From NCBI GenBank assembly GCA_027604505.1, contig JADIIX010000001.1, positions 434,001-498,000 of the forward strand: a DNA stretch of 64,000 bases. The letters are read 5' to 3'. Positions 28,028 through 38,211 of this stretch are shown here, piece by piece; within the stretch, counting starts at the first letter, position 1, and each line of letters begins with the position of its first letter. The stretch is from Gonapodya sp. JEL0774 (taxonomy: Eukaryota; Monoblepharomycota; Monoblepharidomycetes; Monoblepharidales; Gonapodyaceae). The translations under genes were made by a program, and so were the position numbers. The notes under the pieces are model-generated. The model made no database searches. It saw nothing but the letters and a program-made list of their open reading frames with translations, and was not told the DNA's origin.

Positions 28028-30089
28028 TCAGATCCACTGACCGCAACGATACCCGGGTCCAAAAAAAATATTTAGAACCAGTCCAAAGGTTGTCGAAATC
28101 GATGGTTGCTTACCTTCTCCGCTTGCCCAGGCCTTAACTAGTTGCACGGCGATTGCGTACCCGGGGCCGAGTACAAAATCTCCTTTCGATTCAAAGTTGA
28201 CCGTGTTAGACCAATCGTTTTTATGTGAGCTACCAAGAGCCTCTGGGGGTCAAGATAGGTTCGAGGAAAAGTGAACGTCAAAAAGTTCCACATCGAAGAA
28301 TTTGAAACGGGATTGAACATGAGAGCTCACCCAAAACCTCCTCTCTGGTAAACCATCTCGCATCTTCGAGTTCTTCTTCTTCGGGTTCAAACTTTTCGGT
28401 GAGAGCGATAGCGTGGCAACCTGCGTGAGGTGAAGTGGGCCAACGCGTTCTCACACATATGCAAGAAACCTGACAAGAAAGGGGAGGGAACTCGCCAATC
28501 ATGAGAGACGAGGGAAACGGCCTAGTATGTGCCATTTACGAGTGTAGTGGTAAGAGGTTCATCGCGCGGATTCATATTGCGAACAACGATCAATTGTTCA
28601 TCTCACCAGGGTTGTGTGGAATGGTACACAACCTTTCCCGCCACGATGCCCGTCTCTTCTTTCATCTCGCGGCGGACACAATCTTCAACAGATTCTGCCG
28701 GCTCCATGAATCCTAACACCAACCGGGGCACAGAATAAATACCGAACGATGTTACCCGCACATTCGAACATACCGGCGATACAGCTGTAGAACTTCGGGG
28801 GGAACCTTTTCTGACGTCCGAGAAAACAACGTTTGCCGTCTTGCGATACAATGCAGACGATGCAAACGGGCTGGCAGTCAGACGGTTGGAACACATCGAG
28901 CGGAGACAAGAAGTCCGAACGTCAAAAACGTTCCAAAACCCCACAATGTTTTCAGAGACTCACATCTGTCCTGGGGAACTGAAAATTTTGAATCCCCTTG
29001 TGTCCCAAACACGGTTCTTCTCCATCTTTAGCCTTGGGGCAAGACCGTTTAAAACCGGCGTCGTAAGATGCTGGTGCATGGGAAGGTGTTTGAAGACCGT
29101 GGATAACGCAAAATGGGGGACAACACCGTGACTGTTACAATAATGAAGTTAACCGAAGACAGACAGTACACGACCGACGCTCACCCGTCCGGCGGCCACA
29201 TGCAGGGCAAAACTGGTGCCTCAGATTCCAATCGAGAATAGAGAGTGCCTGACGACAGTTTAAGAGTGAGTTCATAGATTAGGAGGCCGAGTATGGTGGA
29301 CGCTTGGGAACTTGTACACTAGAGCACGAAGCTTGCTGTGTCCACCCATCTTGTCATATCTGCACTAACGTCAGCTTTCGACAACTTGACTGCCGATTCA
29401 AATCCGGTTCAAAGACTTCCGCACCAGCAAAGATCATTCCCGAGCACCAATGGTCGAACAACCCACCTCCGCGACGATCGCCGCTTCCTTCGTGGGCAGT
29501 TGGAAGACGCTCGGTCGAGCTGAGGCAAACTTAAGCCCCTGAGAGTCAAGTTCTACCCATGGTGGTTTCCGAGTTGCAAAGGAGGCGCACGTGGGATTGG
29601 GGAATTCTCAGTATGGGATGTGAATGGTGACACCACAAACCATTTGACCCACCCTTGGCATATTCTTCCTCACCACCAACACTCCCCACTGACCTCGGCC
29701 CCGTTGTGAAGTCAACTGCCACATACGCTCTTCCCCGACCTTCGGGGCCAACCGTGTCCTTCTCATCGCATCCCAGAAACACCCACAACCTTTTCGCATT
29801 TCCACCCTTCTCCGCCACTTCGAATGGTGGCGGATCAATGCTGAGAAACCGTTCCAAATCGGTGTGGGAGAGGTAGTGTAGGCGTACTGGGTCGCCCGGA
29901 TGGGCAGCTTTCACGCGGCAAAGGGGCGCGAGATTGGAAAAGAGAAGGTAACGCGTCGTTGGATGCGTAAGGGTGGTGGAGAGGTAGGGGAGGAGGGGTC
30001 GTTTTTCTGAGTGTCTGGAATGGTGTAAACAATTGGGGGCCGGAGAAGAGGGGTTTCGAGGGATGATGAGTCGGAGCGATGAATGCCAT
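28028..30089 (-). CDS. NADH pyrophosphatase (NPY1/NUDT12, Nudix), with probable frameshift
   Basis: Zinc-binding Nudix enzyme that hydrolyses NADH/NAD(P)H, often peroxisomal. Conserved parts read: TRYLLFSNLAPL, RLWVFLGCDE, LDWNLRHQFCPACGRRT with the CxxC zinc knuckle, then across an intron ASYDAGFKRSCP, GIQNFQFPRTD, KRCFLGRQKRFPPKFYSC, and the Nudix box GFMEPAESVEDCVRREMKEE, followed by ETGI. SSLMIG, LEDARWFTREEVL and AIAVQLVKAW complete the family pattern. The ATG at 30089 opens MAFIAPTHHPSKPLFSG, but the family-like continuation PNCLHHSRHSEKRPLL lies in another frame. The frames join if one C is removed from the five-C run at 30035-30039. Either that is an assembly error or the start of the gene is broken. 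The 3' end is approximate (stop at 28028 if the last exon is read through). Confidence 0.8.
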
Positions 30090-30730
30090 AATGGGGCATA
30101 AAGAACATCACCTCTTCAGTGGAGATCCTCCAAAAAAGTTTGCAATTGCAAGTGGAGAAGGTTTCGCGGTGGATTTCTAGGAGACACGAGGGATAAGGGT
30201 GAAGTGGCAGAACAGGACAGAGGAGGTGATGTGGTTACAGGAGCAGACATACGATCGTTTGAGGAATGACGAGAAGGCGAGGTTCTGCGACATACAGTTC
30301 CAGACAAACTTACAAGCTTCTCGTCGAAAAAATCACAGATTCCGAGGTGGGCCCTTGATGATGAGGGGACCGGCGATCAGATAGTCACAGAGGGTCGAAA
30401 AGGTGAGGATAACTGACTGAACAGCTGCAAATGGCTACCAACCAGAAGTAGGCGATGTCCCGAGGGGTGCGGCTAGATGGGAGTGATAAGCGGGTTTGGG
30501 AATAGCAGAGGAATCGATGGGTTCATTAAAACGATGACGATATTGGTGAGACTCTGACAACTTAGAGAGTCAAAATTCAAGCAAATCCCCCAGAGATAAG
30601 CAAAATTGTTTATGATCTCTCAGCCTCGCATCTTGGGCTCAAACACAACTTCCTAAAATGGACGCTGGCTGACTACCAGACCTAAGCGGCTCCCAGCGAC
30701 CTGACATTGCTCACTGTTGTGAAATATTGT
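30090..30730. other. Gap between NADH pyrophosphatase and ankyrin genes
   Basis: No coding exon could be supported on either strand; stop codons are frequent in all frames with plausible composition. It may hold the promoter of the NADH pyrophosphatase gene, or a long intron if the ankyrin exons belong to that gene. Confidence 0.4.
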
Positions 30731-31332
30731 TCATTTCGTCGCCGCAATTCGCTGGATGAGTCCACAGTAGTATGAACTGGCTTGTTCCCGGTCTCCCAGT
30801 GGCTCTGAGAGCTCGCAATTTGTTGAATTACGATCCTTCATCCATATTTCACCAGTTTCGATTTTGAACACGTTCTCCGCAAGAGTGACTCGGTTCGTGT
30901 GGGGCGATTGTTGGACGGCAACATCTCATTAGGCCTCACGACGTACCCTTCAGCGTCAAGAGCTACAGGATCCGCTCCATGAGCAAGCAGCGCTTGAATG
31001 GCTTGAATTTTCCCGCTTTTTGCGGCGTGATGGAGGGGCTGCGTATGCGGGAGGAAACGAGCTCGCTCCAGCATACTTATTGAGGATCGATTGCCGACAG
31101 TAACATGGCACCAACAGTCCATTTCTGCTCATCAGTTTGAGTGCTTGCGTCCTTGTTGCTTTCGAGATACGCGACAAGATCCTCGATCTTTCCGTCTGCT
31201 GCGAGACTTCACAATGTGACAGGATAAGAAAGCATGCTTAGCCCGATTAGAATGACGGAAGAAAACGATGAATTCTGCATAATATTATTAGCAATGTACG
31301 TACTCAAAAACCGTTAAATCGGCCATTTTCAT
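30731..31332 (-). CDS. Small ankyrin-repeat protein
   Basis: The ATG at 31332 gives MKMADLTVF, then an intron with donor GTACGT. The next exon reads LAADGKIEDLVAYLESNKDA. A further intron joins QKWT to PLHHAAKSGKIQAIQALLA, followed by HGADPVALDAEGY. The joined WTPLHHAAKSGKI is a textbook ankyrin helix start, so at least one and a half repeats are present. The 3' end is unresolved: without splicing the frame stops at 30838, while another frame open to 30731 (VTLAENVFKIETGEIWMKD) looks protein-like. Function unknown. It lies directly upstream of, and on the same strand as, the NADH pyrophosphatase; animal NUDT12 carries ankyrin repeats at its N-terminus. Confidence 0.55.
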
Positions 31333-31596
31333 CGTTGTAGTTTTCGGGATCTGTCAATCCAATCCGACGGTTCCCTGGCACGGGTGCTGCCGAGGAAGTG
31401 GCACAGGCCCGAGCATGAATTTCTTTATCTCTTGTTTCAAATTTTCAAACCATCAGTCGCACTACTTCATTTGAGCTGAACAGGAGGAAAACTCGCACTA
31501 TATCCACGTGTTCGGGCGCAATCTTCCTCGTACCCTTGGTGGCTTCCCAGTGGTCCCCCCCTTGTGGCTCTCTCCTTACTAGGCTGCTTCCCAAAA

Positions 31597-33086
31597 ATGC
31601 TCCCACATCTGGCAAACCGTGCCGCGCTGGCTGCACGCCGAAGACCTGCTACTCCTCTCATCTCTTTGCCTCTTAAGTCTCCTTCATGCTCTCCCTCGTT
31701 GTACGCCACCACCCGACACGTTGCTTCTTCTGCCATCGTCTCGTTCCGAGCTTCTTCGAAATCCTCCACCCCCCAATCACAATCATCTGCGAGTTCTCAA
31801 ATACGCCGTCGACGAAAAAACGTCATCAGTGCTCCTCCCGTGCCCACGGCAGAAGAAGCCGTCAACAACATCATTTACAATACTCCCGCAGCCTCCTCAA
31901 CCCCAGTTGGCCGACATATCCTCAATTGTCTCGTCACAAACGAACCCGGTGTCCTTTCTCGCGTATCCGGCATTCTCGCTGCCCGTGGTTTCAACATCGA
32001 CTCCCTGGTCGTTGCCAACACCGAGGTTCCCGACCTTTCCCGAATGACCATTGTTCTCCAAGGACAACACGTCCAGATTGAGCAGGCACGAAGACAGCTT
32101 GAGGACCTGGTACCCGTATGGGCTGTGCTCGACTACACGAACACCAGGACTGTTGAGAGGGAGTTGCTCCTTGTCAAGGTGTCCACCGTCCCAGGTCACC
32201 ACGTCGAAGAGTTGACCGAGGATGAACAGGAGGCAGCCGAGGTACATGGCATTTTGAATGTTGCGGTGAGTTTCGACGATGACTCGAGAACATCCACCTT
32301 AAATCTGGGAACAAAATGCCATCAGCCAGTTCTTCCTGCTGACCTGACGTGTCGAAGCTCAACTCAGCTCGAAACAGTCACAAACACATCATGTTAATCT
32401 CACATCTGTCCCTACTCATTATCCCTGCAGTCTTCTGGAGTCAGTCCACTCCTCGCCACTTCCCTCCACCGCTCCTCCCTCCGTGAACTCTCCGACCTTT
32501 TCCGGGCTCGAATCGTTGACGTAACTAACGAGTCTGTCATTATCGAAATGTGTGCAAAGAGCGAACGCGTTGACGCGTTCTTGAAGGTGCTGAAACCCTA
32601 CGGCATTATCGAGGCAAGTCGGAGTGGTGAGTCTCAAGATGACGAATTTATGTGTCTTTAGTTTTTGGAGTGGCGCGTGCGGATGTGAAATGGAACTTGT
32701 TCGTTGACGTCCAACTGCATCTGTGGAAGACTGTGTTTTGGACAACTCCCCGATGATGAACAACAAAATTGACAATGTCTTCAGAGCTCGCCGATGAAGA
32801 TCAAATTTTACCATGCTAATAATGAGGGGTTTATTCAATCGCTTGTGTGATGTCTATTCGCACTCGATCTTTGCTCCGCCATAACTCTTGTTTCTATTCT
32901 CTCCCTCTCTTTCGGATATCCAATTACTGACTTGCTTGTTCCACTCTTTCCTACCCCTCCTTGAACTTTTTGAATCCAGGCATGATGGCCATGCCACGTT
33001 CCGTCATTGATCACGACGACCTCGAGGTTGAGGTAGTAGACGACCACGATGGCGGAGTGGACGCCACAATGCTGCCGCCGGGTTAA
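31597..33086 (+). CDS. ILV6: Acetolactate synthase regulatory (small) subunit, mitochondrial
   Basis: Regulatory subunit of acetohydroxyacid synthase, the first common step of branched-chain amino-acid synthesis; it confers valine feedback inhibition. Exons 31597-32265, 32431-32626 and 32980-33086 give 323 residues in frame. The Arg/Ser/Ala-rich N-terminus without acidic residues (MLPHLANRAALAARRR) is a mitochondrial targeting peptide. The ACT domain reads HILNCLVTNEPGVLSRVSG, then FNIDSLVVANTEVPDLSRMT. The C-terminal domain has FRARIVDVTNESVIIEM and PYGIIEASRSGMMAMPRS, as in yeast Ilv6. An acidic tail follows. It is divergent from the ankyrin gene with 264 bp between starts. Confidence 0.93.
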
Positions 33087-33468
33087 AGATATTATACATC
33101 CACGGTTTGTGGACTTGTGGCTGTTCTAGACACGAATCTCGCATTTCTAACGGTGGCGGTAGCCCCCATGTTTTTGAAGTGAAAAAGTGGACAGGGTGTT
33201 GTGACTAGTCGCAGCAACAGCACTTGCTTAATGACCAATATACCACATTGTGATTGCTCTCGATATGTCAAACACTGTGTGCTCAGTCAATGACGCATTT
33301 TTGTACTTCCTGTACATGGTGGGAGCAAGTTCTCACCTGCTTGTGCTTCGATCTTGCTGCTTCGAAATTGCTCGAGCAACTTGGGACCATCGTTTTCGGA
33401 AGCAAGGTATCACACAACGTTATGAACAGAGATTACAGAGTGCTGAATCAAGTACGTGACCTCCATTT
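33087..33468. other. Convergent 3' region between ILV6 and GT90 genes
   Basis: Holds the 3' untranslated regions of two convergent genes. No reading frame or RNA gene could be supported. Confidence 0.4.
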
Positions 33469-35398
33469 TCATAATGATCCCCTGCCCACCAACCTATCCT
33501 CGTACTCCGCCATCACCGCGAACATGTGACACTGTGCATCCTCCCACCTCAGCCCTTTCCTCCCAAGCTCAAACCCCCGCTCAGCAATCTTTGCTGCCTC
33601 CTCATCATGTGCCTTCGCCCAACGAACGGCAGACAACAAGTCCCCCCAGTCAGCCCTTATGGGCACGTAATGTACATAGGGTAGTGCCCAATGGTCTGTC
33701 CAGTCCACAAATGCCCGAGCACGGAGAATGAGGGAGCGCGACTCGCGGAGGAAGGTGTGAAAGCGTGAGGAGAAGCTGTTGCCGTCTGTGTCGATGAGGT
33801 ATTTGAAGCCAAAGAGCTCCTTGTAAGGTACGGTATTTCGGAATGGAATGCGACCAAACACGCGTTCCAGAGCACGCGTGGCGGCGGAGTTGGCTTCTTG
33901 GACGTAACCCATGAATTTGGCGTCCACGAGCTGAGGCTCCGCGTTGGGGGACAACTTCGCCGCCGCAGAGGCATTGACGGCAAGGTCCATAGAGTATTTG
34001 ACGAGACGGTGCCTGTGCATGTGATTCCACAACGTTACGTTTTCCGGAGTAAGGCCACCGGTTGTTCGCCCCCGCCACATTGCAACTGGTGTCTTGTTGG
34101 CGAAGGGGAGGTCGGCCTTGCCTCGATCTCCGACTGCCACCTGGTCCCAGCACGAATGCAGGGCGTAAATGAGGGGAACAACCATGTCGGCGTAGCAGCC
34201 CGGAAGCACTGCCGACGAGAACACGGGAACGGTGGCGTTATTGTTGGACGGAATTGTGTGAGGGCGGAAAAAGTAGCCGTGGTGGTCAGCAACATCTTCC
34301 GGCAGTGTGAGTTGGACGCGATTATGAAGGTCGAGGTGGGCAAGACGCGCCATGTCGATGGTCTGTGGGGTGGTTTTCGTTAGATGGGAGAGGGAGATAT
34401 TCGAGATATTGTTTGTGGTGGTATCGATGGGAGGAGGGGGCTGAAACTTTTCCAGAAACCAACTGGGAAGCCATGCTCGCCCGTGTATGTGTTTACTGGG
34501 AGTCTCATCCGCATGGCATGCCCCTTGCGGGAGGTGTACGCGGGGCTCATCCAGGTCATTGAGCACCACACGGAAGTTCCTCGGAAAATACTTTGCTATA
34601 GGTGCCAGAAACTCCTTCCACGGCCAGGGTAGGAGCTCGTTCTGTCGGTAGTTGTAAACGAAAACGTAGGATGGCGTTTCGAGAGGGCGTCCGTTCGGGT
34701 CTGTCCACGCATCATTGTGGTAGTCCGCGTTCGGGTCGTCCGTACCCGGGATAGGCCGTACGATGAGTGTGGTCGTCTTGTCCAAAACCGACGCTTCCGC
34801 AACCATTTGTGGTGTGATTTTGTCTGGCAGATGTCGGAGCTGCTTGGAGAGCTCCGCGTACCCCAGGACGTTGCAGCGGTGCGAGACAGCGAATTCATAC
34901 CACTTTTCATAAAGGCGGGGTGGATTTTTTTTCTGGGTATGTTTGTAGTATGCGATGGCCTCTTGAAGGGTGGGAATGCGCATTGGGGGACGGGGATAGG
35001 AGATGTTGGCGAGATGGGTGTAGGGCACTTCTGACACGTCCACGACAAAATCCTGAGCTTTATTTGTCGCTACGAATAATGTAACAGGTCCAATGGTTTA
35101 TATAGAACCGCGAATTGAAGGTGGAGTGTTGAGTGGACTCGTAGAAACATTTGCTTTTCGCCAAGAACTCACCCAACAAATACAGCATCTCCGAATAGTA
35201 CACAATGTCTCTCGTGTAGGCTGGGACCAAGCTCGCCAACAAGAAGAAAGCGCCGCAACATAAAACCACAAGGATCAAGAACAACACCCTCGATCTCCGC
35301 AAAACGCGGCCAACTGGACGTCCCAGTCGTCGCCGCTTTCGAGGCATTCCTCGACTGGTTGGCAAAATCCAAAGGTCCCCAGGGTCTCTCGAATCCAT
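33469..35398 (-). CDS. CAP10-like glycosyltransferase, family GT90, type II membrane protein
   Basis: Golgi-type glycosyltransferase of the CAP10/GT90 family, which contains xylosyl- and glucosyltransferases (in Cryptococcus needed for capsule). The first exon, from the ATG at 35398, encodes a basic cytoplasmic tail (MPRKRRRLGRP) and one membrane anchor (VLFLILVVLCCGAFFLLA). A single intron near 35060-35190 leads to a long second exon ending at 33469. It contains YVFVYNYRQNELLPWPWK, FANKTPVAMWRGRTTG, FGFKYLIDTDGNSFSSRF and YVHYVPIRADWGDLLSAVRW, the typical donor-binding end of GT90 enzymes. The sugar specificity cannot be told. The acceptor that best keeps the frame lies just before CGACAAATAAAG. 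Confidence 0.85.
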
Positions 35399-36567
35399 GG
35401 TGCGACTGAATTCTGGTGATCAAGCCCAAGGCGGGATTATGCCACGACCGCAGCCACAATTATTTCCACCAACTTGTAAACCTCCTTTCAGTGAGTACAT
35501 GTGAATGCTCTCAATCAATGACAATCAGTTCTTTGGCAGCAAGTCTTGCTCATGCATCGATACGGCGGTTGCTTGGAATTGTCAGTTTAGAAGTAGGTAT
35601 ACGTATGCATACCCCAATGAGCCATTTCCATACGACCTTACTTTATTTGCAGTCCACCTCTTCGGTGGGCGGCGCGGTTAGGTGCACGGGGGTTTGACAG
35701 CCCACCGTCGGAGTTCCTTGTTTCGGAGCTTGACCCTCTGGGATCTCGGTGTTTTGCCGGTTGGCGGATTTCTCTCTTTCGATCTTGTGTAAATATGACT
35801 CCACTAAAATGCGTTTCGTCATTTACAGCTCAAAATAAAACATTGCCGGACAAATTTTTTTCCGAGTCCGGGACAATTTTGGTAATTTTGGTCGCTGGAG
35901 AACGGCAACACCTTGAACTCTGGCGTTTGCGGGAAAGAATCCGTGATTAGAGAACAGACAACGTATTTGTTTGCTGATCCCAAGGTGGTTGTCCAGCTCG
36001 TTCAAATTTAGTTTTTTGTGGATGCTACTTTGGAAACATGAACATGAACTTCGATACAGTGCTCGAGGGACTATCTTGTACATGCGCAATGTATTGAGGT
36101 GTTCCGATGGCCCATATGCATCAATTCCGTTTGTAACTCGATGATGTGTTCGATTCAGGAAGGTCCAGGTTTCAGGGTGTTGTCACCTTTCTCACCCCGA
36201 TTTGGATATCCGGATACCAAGGGGCGGTGCCAGCCGAATTGAAGAGCCACAAACCCCAAAACTTTCCCCGCTCCCAAAAAGTGTTTCAAGAGGCCAGCGA
36301 CCTTTCAAGGTCGCGCTTTCGAGCTCCAGGTAAGAAACGAGACAGTGCCCGAAGCGATGCCCCTCCCGAGTTCGCCGAGGCGGAAACCCGCGTCCTCGGT
36401 TCTCTGCGGTGGAGAGATCAGCATCCGGCAGCTCTTCTTTTTCGCGTGCTTCCATGCTCTTTCCAATCATCATCTGCTGCATACGTCTGTAGATATCCCG
36501 CCTTCTCCTTTTCCTCCTCTCTTCGCCTTTCCCGCCCTTCTCTCTGTTCAACCCCTCCAATTTATCC
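35399..36567. other. 1.17-kb intergenic region, GT90/cyclin divergent promoters
   Basis: Separates the divergent GT90 and cyclin starts. Open frames here are short, with no family resemblance or splice pattern. The last ~100 bases before the cyclin ATG are pyrimidine-rich (CTCCTTTTCCTCCTC type), common in fungal promoters. Nothing else recognised. Confidence 0.4.
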
Positions 36568-38211
36568 ATGGAGGTAGCTCGATCCTCCCACCCGGACCGT
36601 GTGGCCTCCGACATGGCACGCACGTCATCTGTTCCCGTCGGGTCGCTTCTCCAGCAGACGTCTTACCCTGCGTCCAGTGTTTCGGACCCAGTGTCGAGGC
36701 AGAACTCAGCAAGGGGCTATCGTGCACCGTCCAGAACAATCGCGAGCGCAAGTAGCGTCGCGAATACGGACCTGCGTGAGAGAGCACCGGGGACCATGGA
36801 CAGTGTTTCAGTGGTTCCAGTGGGTGAAGGCCCACCAGCGGCTCCTGAATCGCAGGGTGGCGATGGTCACCCTCAACCAGTCCAAACGCAGCTGGACTAC
36901 ACTCCACCTTCTCAACCGTCTTCCAACTATGACAGTCGTCTACCGGATTTTCTGGCGCATCTGGTGTACCATCATTTGCTCAACCTGCCTTTTGACCAAG
37001 TCATCTCTCATTCGGCACTCCTCTCCTCGGGATCCAACATTGCGTCTCTAATTCGCAAAGTCCTCAACGTGACAAATCTATCGAATACGGAGACTTTTGT
37101 TGGATTGATCTTCCTCCAACGTCTTTTGTCTCATCCTGGAGTCGTGGAAGGGAAGCCTGGAGGTCGCATATCCCCCTCCACCAGTCCTGTGCATCTTGCA
37201 GGCTTGCCCCCTTCGCACCTGCTTGCGGATTTGTCCACCACACATGTTCTTGTCCGCCGGCTCGTTATTCTGTGCTTTCACCTTTCGAACAAGGCCATCA
37301 ATGACCAACCGTACTCGACCCGCTCTTGGTCGAGGGCCTCGGGACTATCGGTGCCGGACCTTGTTGCTGCTGAACGTGATGCGCTTGCGGCTATGGAATG
37401 GCGGGCGTCGGTCTCAATTGAGGAGTGGGATTCGGCGCTGGACTCGTTAAGTGCCTTGGGCCACGATTGGACGTGGGCACTTGACCGGAAGGGTGTTTCC
37501 GTCCGACACTTTGATGTTGCAAAGGGATGCAGCAGGCTCGACACAACACCACGGAGGATCAGCACCGAGTCCCTGCAGGATGGGGACTCGGCTGTGTTTG
37601 ACATCGACCAAGAGATGGGTCAAGGGGATAGTCTGCCGCCCCTCACCTCCAGGGGCCAAACCGTATCCTCCCCCATGGACAATGACCCAGACGAAGCAAT
37701 CGCTCGAATTAAGCGGCCCACAAGCCGCAACTATCACCGTACCCCCGAACGTATATCTTCCAAGCACTCCAACTCTTTACAGTATTGTGCTCCACAGGCC
37801 TACCAACCTGGTACTCCCGTTCGTCTCTCGTTTGAGCTCGTGCGCACAGCCGATGTCTCTGCGCTTGGCGGACCTTCTACCCCACCCTTTGTCGGCAACA
37901 AGACGGCTGGACCGTCCAACCTTCGTGAACCCCAGGCCTCGCACTTGGCCCGCTCGGCTCGTCAGCACGAGTCCTATGGTGCTTCAAGTCATCCTCAGCC
38001 GCAGTCCATGTTTGCAGCCCCTGGCACTGCACAGGGGCCAGTGGTTACCCAGGTTCCTACCTCGGCCTACTCACTCGTGCCCATGGCGGTGCAGCCAATG
38101 GTGCCCGCGGCAGCCACACAGATAAGTGGAGTGGCGATGCCGATGCCGGTGCACATGGTGGCGTATCACGGAGAGACTTCGACCGGTGTGAGGTTCGTTC
38201 AGTACCGTTGA
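36568..38211 (+). CDS. PHO80/PCL-like cyclin
   Basis: Single-exon gene of 547 residues. The N-terminal ~110 residues are Ser/Pro-rich. A cyclin fold of the Pho80/Pcl type follows: LPDFLAHLVYHHLLN, NTETFVGLIFLQRLL, LVRRLVILCFHLSNKAIND, then YSTRSWSRASGLSVPDLVAA and ALAAMEWRASVSIEEW, which match the helix pattern with Asn-Lys and the Trp near the end of the fold. Such cyclins pair with Pho85-like kinases in phosphate, glycogen or polarity control. A poorly conserved Pro/Ser/Met-rich tail ends near VRFVQYR. The ATG at 36568 is the first in the frame. No introns, unlike nearly all its neighbours. Confidence 0.8.
   Translation: MEVARSSHPDRVASDMARTSSVPVGSLLQQTSYPASSVSDPVSRQNSARGYRAPSRTIASASSVANTDLRERAPGTMDSVSVVPVGEGPPAAPESQGGDGHPQPVQTQLDYTPPSQPSSNYDSRLPDFLAHLVYHHLLNLPFDQVISHSALLSSGSNIASLIRKVLNVTNLSNTETFVGLIFLQRLLSHPGVVEGKPGGRISPSTSPVHLAGLPPSHLLADLSTTHVLVRRLVILCFHLSNKAINDQPYSTRSWSRASGLSVPDLVAAERDALAAMEWRASVSIEEWDSALDSLSALGHDWTWALDRKGVSVRHFDVAKGCSRLDTTPRRISTESLQDGDSAVFDIDQEMGQGDSLPPLTSRGQTVSSPMDNDPDEAIARIKRPTSRNYHRTPERISSKHSNSLQYCAPQAYQPGTPVRLSFELVRTADVSALGGPSTPPFVGNKTAGPSNLREPQASHLARSARQHESYGASSHPQPQSMFAAPGTAQGPVVTQVPTSAYSLVPMAVQPMVPAAATQISGVAMPMPVHMVAYHGETSTGVRFVQYR

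Noticed and set aside
30838-31332. Ankyrin exons as certain N-terminus of the NADH pyrophosphatase
   Set aside because: No splice path with intact frame could be demonstrated, so two genes are annotated and the link is kept as a finding.
36146-36623. Overlapping ~143-codon frames on both strands before the cyclin
   Set aside because: Low-complexity Arg/Ser/Phe sequence with no start context or family match; judged promoter and leader sequence.
37451-38125. 224-codon second open frame on the plus strand
   Set aside because: It overlaps the cyclin exon in another frame; only the cyclin frame shows family conservation.
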